Below, piece after piece: positions 58,435 through 64,000 of a stretch of DNA of 64,000 bases. Positions within the stretch are counted from its first letter, which is position 1. Each line of letters starts with the position of its first letter. The stretch lies in assembly GCF_014323705.1 (NCBI RefSeq), contig NZ_JABVEC010000003.1, forward strand, positions 1-64,000, read 5' to 3'. A model generated the notes under the pieces. It was given only the letters and a program-made list of their open reading frames with translations. It made no database searches and had not been told where the DNA came from. The DNA is from Actinomadura alba. Its GTDB lineage: Bacteria; Actinomycetota; Actinomycetes; Streptosporangiales; Streptosporangiaceae. Both the position numbers and the translations under genes were made by a program.

Positions 58435-58537
58435 CGCCGACGTCACGCTCAGGAGTCTAGGTCGCCGCCCGTGACGCACCGAGCGCACCCGGCGGTCATG
58501 TCAACCCCATTCGCGGCCCTGCCGGAATCCGGGGGCT

Positions 58538-58606
58538 CTGTCAGGCTTCACGATTTCTGTCAGACCCCTGTGCGAGGCTCTCAGCGGCTTGTCAGCCCGC
58601 TGACAG
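58538..58606. promoter_or_regulatory. cluster of GTCAG-type sites upstream of the ABC exporter
   Basis: CTGTCAG (58538), CTGTCAG (58557), CTCTCAG (58578) and TTGTCAG (58589) are direct repeats; the last is followed by the inverted CTGACAG (58600), making TGTCAGCCCGCTGACA. Spacings are 19, 21 and 11 bases, close to whole or double helical turns. Candidate operator for the exporter operon, possibly bound by the AfsR-like protein encoded downstream, whose family binds direct heptamers. Confidence 0.55.
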
Positions 58607-58714
58607 GCCCATGGAGAAAACTGATCGCGCGACCGAACAGACGCCAGCTACCGTGTCGTGGCGCAGCGTCGAAGCGAGAGAACTCCGGCGCCGACATCCC
58701 GAGGAGAGACGGAA

Positions 58715-59695
58715 ATGACCCACGCGATCCAGGCGCAGGGCCTGGTGAAGCGATTCGGTGAGACGCTGGCGTTGGACGGCGTCGATCTCACCGCGCGCAC
58801 CGGGACGGTCCTCGGCCTGCTCGGTCCCAACGGGGCCGGCAAGACGACCGCGGTCCGGGTGCTCGCCACGCTGATCCGTCCCAACGAGGGCACCGCGAAG
58901 GTCGGTGGCCATGACGTGGTCTCCGACGCCCACCGGGTACGGCAGCAGATCGGTCTGACCGGTCAGTACGCCGGTATCGACGAGATGCTCACCGGGACCG
59001 AGAACCTGGTCCTGATCGGCCGGCTGCTCGGCATGCCGCGCCGCGAGGCCAAGAGCCGGGCCGCGGAGCTGCTCGAGCGCTTCGATCTCTGGGACGCCCG
59101 TGAGCGGGCCGCGAAGACCTACTCCGGCGGCATGCGGCGGCGGCTCGACCTCGCCGCCAGCCTGGTTGGCCGGCCACACATCCTCTTTCTCGACGAGCCG
59201 ACCACCGGGCTCGACCCACGCAGCCGCGGCGGTCTCTGGGACATCGTCCGCGGGCTCGTCGACGACGGCGTCACCGTCCTGCTCACCACGCAGTACCTCG
59301 AAGAGGCCGACCAGCTCGCCGACGACATCGTGGTGATCGACCACGGCAGGGTCATCGCCAAGGGCACTCCGGACGAGCTCAAGACCCAGGCCGGCGGCCA
59401 GGTGCTCGAGGTGCGGCCGGTGACCGAGGCCGACCACGTGACGGTGTCCAGGGTCATCTCCGAGCTCGTGGGCAGCGTGCCCCAGGTCGTCGACGGCCTG
59501 GTGCGGGCTCCGATCACGGACCCTGCCGTGATGCCCGCCGTCGTCCGGCGGCTCGACGACTCCGGCGTCCTGGTCGCCGAACTGTCCCTGCGCAAGTCCA
59601 GCCTCGACGAGGTGTTCTTCGCGCTGACCGGCCACGGCACCGACGAGGTCGAGGAGACCCCCGAAGCGCTCGTCAAGGAAGGAACGCCGGCATGA
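58715..59695 (+). CDS. DrrA-type ABC exporter ATP-binding protein
   Basis: A 326-residue ATPase. Walker A LLGPNGAGKTTAV (about residues 34-46), ABC signature YSGGMRRRLDLAASLVG (about 135-151), Walker B ILFLDEPTTGLDPRSR and the H-loop region TTQYLEEADQLAD. The C-terminal DrrA-specific domain ends with SLRKSSLDEVFFALTG. It powers export of a drug-like or lipid substrate. ATG 58715 with GAGGAG upstream; the next gene starts inside its stop (ATGA). Confidence 0.93.
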   Translation: MTHAIQAQGLVKRFGETLALDGVDLTARTGTVLGLLGPNGAGKTTAVRVLATLIRPNEGTAKVGGHDVVSDAHRVRQQIGLTGQYAGIDEMLTGTENLVLIGRLLGMPRREAKSRAAELLERFDLWDARERAAKTYSGGMRRRLDLAASLVGRPHILFLDEPTTGLDPRSRGGLWDIVRGLVDDGVTVLLTTQYLEEADQLADDIVVIDHGRVIAKGTPDELKTQAGGQVLEVRPVTEADHVTVSRVISELVGSVPQVVDGLVRAPITDPAVMPAVVRRLDDSGVLVAELSLRKSSLDEVFFALTGHGTDEVEETPEALVKEGTPA

Positions 59696-60510
59696 CCGTC
59701 CTGACCCCCACCGCACCCGCGGCGGTCGCGCTGGACAAGCGGATCTCTCCGCTCACGACGGTGCGCAACACCCTGACCCTCACCTGGCGTGGGTTGGTGC
59801 AGATCAGGCACAACCCGATGGAGCTGCTCGACCTCAGCATCCAGCCGATCATGTTCGTGCTGCTCTTCGCCTACGTCTTCGGGCCGCCGATGGCGGGCAG
59901 CGTGGAGGCCTACCTCCCCATCGTGATCCCGGGCATCATCGCCCAGAACGCGCTCTTCGCCACCATGACCACCGGCTTCGGGCTCAACGTCGACATCACC
60001 AAGGGCGTCTTCGACCGGTTCCGCAGCCTGCCGATCGCGCGCACGTCGCCCCTGGCCGGCCGAATCCTCGCCGACACGGTGAAGCAGGCCTGGTCGATGT
60101 TCGTCCTGCTCGGCATGGGCATGCTCATCGGGTTCCGGATTGAGACCAATGCCTTCGCCGTGCTGGCCGCGTTCCTCCTGCTGCTGGCGTTCACGCTGCT
60201 GGTGTCGTGGGCGTCGGTGTTCATCGGGCTGTCGGTCCGCGAGCCGGAGAAGGTCCAGATCTTCGGCTTCACGATCATCTTCCCGCTGAGCTTCCTCAGC
60301 ACGGCGTTCATCAAGCTGAGCCCGGGTACGCCCGACTGGCTGGCGTTCGTCATGCGCAACAACCCGGTCACCCAGCTGGTCGAGGCCACGCGGGGCCTGC
60401 TGCTCGGCGGCCCGGTCGCGGCGCACGCGGCCATCGCCATCGCCTGGGGCATCGCCCTGGCCGCCCTCTTCATCCCGTTGTCGATCTGGCAGTTCCGCCG
60501 CCGGGTCTGA
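59692..60510 (+). CDS. DrrB-type ABC exporter permease
   Basis: A 272-residue ABC-2 type permease with about six transmembrane helices: SIQPIMFVLLFAYVFG, YLPIVIPGIIAQNALFATM, VLAAFLLLLAFTLLVSWASVFIGLS, IFGFTIIFPLSFLSTAFI and a C-terminal helix AAIAIAWGIALAALFIPLSIW. The loop ITKGVFDRFRSLPIARTSPLAGRILAD is the usual DrrB coupling region. ATG 59692 overlaps the drrA-like stop by four bases. The transported compound is unknown. Confidence 0.93.
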   Translation: MTVLTPTAPAAVALDKRISPLTTVRNTLTLTWRGLVQIRHNPMELLDLSIQPIMFVLLFAYVFGPPMAGSVEAYLPIVIPGIIAQNALFATMTTGFGLNVDITKGVFDRFRSLPIARTSPLAGRILADTVKQAWSMFVLLGMGMLIGFRIETNAFAVLAAFLLLLAFTLLVSWASVFIGLSVREPEKVQIFGFTIIFPLSFLSTAFIKLSPGTPDWLAFVMRNNPVTQLVEATRGLLLGGPVAAHAAIAIAWGIALAALFIPLSIWQFRRRV

Positions 60511-60648
60511 GGTGCCCCACCGGGTCCCAGATCACCGCGCGCACGTCCAACGCGCGCCTCGCGTCAGCCCGAGGCGCGCGTCCGCCGTTCCGGAGTCCGC
60601 GAGCCCGGGGCCGTTCGTCCCAGGCTCCGGCTGCGGCCGGAGCGCCCG

Positions 60649-63600
60649 TCACAGGGTGAACCGGGGCGGGCGGGGCACGCCGAGCAGGTTCAGGACGTCG
60701 TCCACCGTCATCGCGTGGCCCTGTTCGCAGGCGGTGGTGAAGTCCCTCGTGCCCAGCGCCGCGCGGGCCTCCGCGGCGAGGCGCGCCCCGTCGGGCTGTG
60801 ACAGGTCGGGCATGCCGCGGACCGCCTCCGACGCGCCGAGCAGCAGGGCGACCCGCTCGGGGTCGCCCTGGCGCAGCGCGAGATCGGCGAAACCGACGAG
60901 GACCTGCGCGATGACCGGGCCGTCGTTGGACGTCACCCCGTCCACCAGCGCCTTGGCGTGCGTGGCCGACGCCGCCTCGACATCGCCCTCGGCCGCCTGC
61001 ACGAGTCCGAGCCCCGAAGCGACCACCGCTCGAAGCTGGTGAGAGGGCTCGAAATTCCCGATCAGCGACAGGGCCCGGTGCATCCGGCGGCGGGCCTCGC
61101 GGTGGTCGCCGTCCCGGCGGGCGAACTCCCCCATCTGGAAATGGACGGCCGCCAGCCCTTCGGGGGAACCGCTTCGCTCGGCGATCCGCAGTGCCTCGTT
61201 GATCAGCTCCCGTGCGTCCTCTCGCTGACCGAGCAGCCACAGCTCGTTGGAGAGCCGGTTGTAGATCCAGGGAGCGTCCTCGCCGGTTCCGAGTTCCGCG
61301 AGGTGCCCACGGGCCTCCTCGTACAGTTCCACGGCGTGGCGATGCTCACCCCGCCAGGCGCTGATCTCGGCCTGGGAGACCAGTGAGAAGGACGTGCCCC
61401 AGTGCTCGCCGATGGCGCGAAACCCCTCCAGCCCCAGCCCGAAGTGCCGATCGGCGTCCGCGATCCGCCCCCCGTTGAGGCAGACCTGCCCCGCCATCAG
61501 GTGGGCGAAGGCCCTCAGCCAGGGATCAGGGTCGTCGTAGAGCGGCGTCAGCTCCTCGATGACGCGCATCTCCATGCCGCTTTCGAACATACGGAACAGC
61601 GGGCCGAGCGCCCGCAGCATCGGATGCCGCAGCGGACCCGGCTCGGCGTCGCAGATGGCGCGCGCCCGGCGCAGCCACTCCCTGATCTGCTCGAAGTCGA
61701 CCTGCCCGCCGACCGATCCGAACGCCGACAGGCCGTAGACCAGAGCGGTCATCTGGTCCTGCGGCAGGTCGGGCAGCGCCTGTACCGCCGCCGCCAGCTC
61801 GCTGCCCTCCGCCCGGTGCCCGCGCAGCCACCAGTACCACCCGAGGGCCGCGCAGAAGCGCACCGCGAGCGCCTGGTCGGGCACTCCGATGGCCCAGCGC
61901 AGCGCCGCGTGGATGTTGTCGTGCTCGACGAGCAGGCGCCCCAGCCATCGCACCTGCCGCGCGCGGCGAAGCTCCGGCTCGGCCGCCTCGGCGAGGCCGA
62001 CGAAGTACTCCGCGTGCGCCCTGCGAACCCGGTCCTCCTCGCCGGCCTCGGTGAGCCGCTCCATCCCGTACGCCCGGATCGTCTCCAGCATCCGGAAACG
62101 AGGCCCACCGGCCTCGGTCACGACCAGCAGGGACTTGTCAACGAGCGCGACCAGCATGTCGAGGATCTCGTCGGCCGTCACGCCCTCGCCCGCGCAGATC
62201 GCCTCGGCGCTCTCCACGGTGGCGCCACCGGTGAAGATCGACAGTCGTCGCCAGAGCGCCTGCTCGCGCTCGTCGAGAAGGTCCCAGCTCCACTCGACCA
62301 CGGCACGCAGCGTCTGGTGGCGGGGCAGCGCGATGCGGCTGCCTGCGGTGAGCAGCCGGAATCGGTCACCGAGCCGGGCGGCGACCTGGTCGGGGCTCAG
62401 CGCGCGCATGCGGGCCGCGGCCAGCTCGATGGCGAGCGGCATGCCGTCCAGGGCCCGGCAGATCCGGACGACGCTCCCCGCGTTGCCCGCTGTGACCTCG
62501 AAGCCGGGTCGCACCGCCGTGGCACGGTCCATGAACAGCCGCACGGACGGGTACGTCGTCGCCTCCTCGACGCCGGCGTCCCGAGGCGGCAGGGCCAGCG
62601 GGTCCACCGGCCACAGGATCTCGCCGGTGATACCGAGCGGCTCCCGGCTGGTCGTGAGGATCCGTACGCCCGGGCAGTCCGCGAGCAGCCGGTCCGCGAT
62701 CGGGGCCACCGCGTCGACCAGGTGCTCGCAGTTGTCGAGCACCAGCAGCATCCGCTTGCCGGCGAGCGCCTCGGCCAGCCGATCGAGGGGCTCCATGGCC
62801 TCGGGGACCGCGCCCGGGGAGCGGGCGCGCGTGAGCACCGCCGTCTCGCGCAGGCCGAGCACCGACAGCATCGCCTGGGGGATCTCCGCCGGGTCGGTGA
62901 CCGGAGCCAGTTCCACGATCCACACGCCGTCGGCCGGCTGGTCGGACTGCCGGGCCGCCGACTCCATCGCCAGCCGCGTCTTCCCCGCGCCGCCCGGCCC
63001 GGTGAGGGTGACCAGCCGGCCCTCGCCGAGCAGCTTGCCGACCCGCTTGAGGTCCTCGTCGCGCCCGATGAAGCTGGTGAGCTGCGCCCGGATGTTGGTG
63101 CTCGGGCGGTCCAGCCGCACCGGCCCCGATCGGGGCGGCGGGGTGAGCTCGGCCTCTTGGCGCAGGACGGCGAGATGGACGCGTTCCAGCTCGGCCGAAG
63201 GGTCGACGCCGAGCGACTGCGCCAGCGCCCGCTTGGTGTCCTCGTAGACGGCGAGCGCGTCGGTCTGGCGCCCGTCCGCGTACAGCGCCCGCATGAGCCG
63301 ACCGCGCAGGGGCTCGCGGAGCGGCTCGGCGGCGGTCAGCGCCGCGAGCTCCGGGATCAGCTCGGAGTACCGGCCGAGCGCGAGGTCGGCGTCGATCCGC
63401 TCCTCGATCGCGGCCCGGCGCAGGCCTTCGAGACGGGCGATGGGCCCCTCGGCGAACGGCGCCCCCATGGCATCGAACAGGGCGGGGCCGCGCCAGAGTG
63501 CCAGCGCCGCCCGGAGCTCCGCCGCGATGGCCGCCGGATCGCCGGGCCGCCGCGCCCGGCGGACCCTGGCCTCGAAGTCGTGCGCGTCGACGTCACAGCG

Positions 63601-63876
63601 GTCGATCGCGAGCCGGTAGCCGGCCGGGTGCGACTCGACGAGCTCCCGGCCGGGCCCGAGGGCGGCGCGGAGCCGGGACACCAGCGACTGCAGGGCGTTC
63701 GGCGCTCCGGCCGGGGGGTCGTCGCCCCACAGGTCGTCGATGAGCCGATCGGCGGGGATCACCCGGCCCGGGTCCAGGGCGAGCAGGGTCAGCAGGGCAC
63801 GCAGACGGGCGCCGCCGATCTCCACCGGCCGGTCGGCGGCGCGCACCTCCAGAGGACCGAGAATCCCGATTCGCAC
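60649..63876 (-). CDS. AfsR/SARP-family regulator with NB-ARC ATPase and TPR region
   Basis: A 1075-residue regulator. N-terminal OmpR-like DNA-binding domain (MRIGILGPLEVRAADRPVEIGGARLRALLTLLALDPG, about residues 1-95), BTAD domain (about 97-245), NB-ARC/STAND ATPase with P-loop TGPGGAGKTRLAMES (about 290-304) and LVLDNCEHLVDA, then a helical TPR-like half (about 590-1060). Start GTG 63876. Such proteins activate secondary-metabolism or transport genes by binding direct heptamer repeats. It is convergent with the drrAB-like operon, with 138 bases between the 3' ends. Confidence 0.93.
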   Translation of the reverse strand: MRIGILGPLEVRAADRPVEIGGARLRALLTLLALDPGRVIPADRLIDDLWGDDPPAGAPNALQSLVSRLRAALGPGRELVESHPAGYRLAIDRCDVDAHDFEARVRRARRPGDPAAIAAELRAALALWRGPALFDAMGAPFAEGPIARLEGLRRAAIEERIDADLALGRYSELIPELAALTAAEPLREPLRGRLMRALYADGRQTDALAVYEDTKRALAQSLGVDPSAELERVHLAVLRQEAELTPPPRSGPVRLDRPSTNIRAQLTSFIGRDEDLKRVGKLLGEGRLVTLTGPGGAGKTRLAMESAARQSDQPADGVWIVELAPVTDPAEIPQAMLSVLGLRETAVLTRARSPGAVPEAMEPLDRLAEALAGKRMLLVLDNCEHLVDAVAPIADRLLADCPGVRILTTSREPLGITGEILWPVDPLALPPRDAGVEEATTYPSVRLFMDRATAVRPGFEVTAGNAGSVVRICRALDGMPLAIELAAARMRALSPDQVAARLGDRFRLLTAGSRIALPRHQTLRAVVEWSWDLLDEREQALWRRLSIFTGGATVESAEAICAGEGVTADEILDMLVALVDKSLLVVTEAGGPRFRMLETIRAYGMERLTEAGEEDRVRRAHAEYFVGLAEAAEPELRRARQVRWLGRLLVEHDNIHAALRWAIGVPDQALAVRFCAALGWYWWLRGHRAEGSELAAAVQALPDLPQDQMTALVYGLSAFGSVGGQVDFEQIREWLRRARAICDAEPGPLRHPMLRALGPLFRMFESGMEMRVIEELTPLYDDPDPWLRAFAHLMAGQVCLNGGRIADADRHFGLGLEGFRAIGEHWGTSFSLVSQAEISAWRGEHRHAVELYEEARGHLAELGTGEDAPWIYNRLSNELWLLGQREDARELINEALRIAERSGSPEGLAAVHFQMGEFARRDGDHREARRRMHRALSLIGNFEPSHQLRAVVASGLGLVQAAEGDVEAASATHAKALVDGVTSNDGPVIAQVLVGFADLALRQGDPERVALLLGASEAVRGMPDLSQPDGARLAAEARAALGTRDFTTACEQGHAMTVDDVLNLLGVPRPPRFTL

Positions 63877-64000
63877 GAGTCGATTGTCTCCTGCCCCCGG
63901 GGCGTTTCCGGAAATGAGCCGATGGAGTCGTGCATGCCGTACGTCAGCGGCACTCCCCGGGCGTGCCGGTTCCGCCGCACCGCACGGGTTCGGGTCACCC
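63877..64000. other. upstream region of the AfsR-like gene, window edge
   Basis: The last 124 bases carry the promoter side of the AfsR-like gene. I see no complete gene or clear promoter motif in them. Confidence 0.4.

Overview
High-GC, double-strand-dense actinobacterial chromosome. A SepH cell-division gene, DUF3159/DUF3710/DUF4193/DUF4235 genes, a CutRS-type two-component system, GTG and TTG starts, UTRA-type GntR regulators and an AfsR/SARP regulator all point to a filamentous actinomycete. The core gene order is like that around dut, cutRS, hemH and sepH in Streptomyces. The secreted GH74 xyloglucanase, PQQ-type sugar dehydrogenase and subtilase fit a soil saprophyte; Streptosporangiales or a related order is my guess, not a demonstrated placement.

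Layout. 0-11.4 kb is an accessory zone: a secreted xyloglucanase with CBM2; a cluster of three odd tRNA genes (His, Met, Ser); an ATP-grasp ligase-like gene facing two tandem RNA-repair-type nucleotidyltransferase genes; a subtilisin with a decayed partial duplicate; a Uma2-type nuclease; and a secreted sugar dehydrogenase. 11.4-16.6 kb is a mobile-looking patch: GNAT, a GntR regulator with a perfect palindromic operator, four small ORFs, a radical SAM gene cut off inside its cluster motif, a divergent methionyl-tRNA synthetase paralogue with a structured leader, and a gene fragment. 16.6-26.7 kb carries a zinc-ribbon protein, a phosphotransferase, a reductase/ECF sigma pair, a Pnkp-Hen1 RNA-repair operon, a lipoprotein, a PARG-type hydrolase and an LLM oxidoreductase. 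26.7-27.9 kb encodes an LPxTG surface protein.

28.3-57.7 kb is mostly conserved core: a TrmA/RlmD-like RNA methyltransferase, a KimA-like K+ permease, two TrkA proteins, KdpDE without kdpFABC, dut, valS, a Ser/Thr kinase, cutRS, ferrochelatase, IMPase, sepH and two bacterial PH-domain genes. An IS200/IS605-type right-end relic lies between the two PH genes. The window ends with a DrrAB-type ABC exporter convergent with a 1075-residue AfsR-like regulator.

The most unusual content is RNA-centred. Two independent candidate RNA-repair loci lie within 21 kb: non-canonical tRNAs plus ATP-grasp plus two RlaP-like nucleotidyltransferases, and Pnkp-Hen1. Nearby are a second MetRS with an altered HIGH motif and a PARG-type ADP-ribose hydrolase. 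My working model is that the left locus repairs or replaces tRNAs damaged by anticodon nucleases; this is inference. All calls come from reading the sequence, with no database search.
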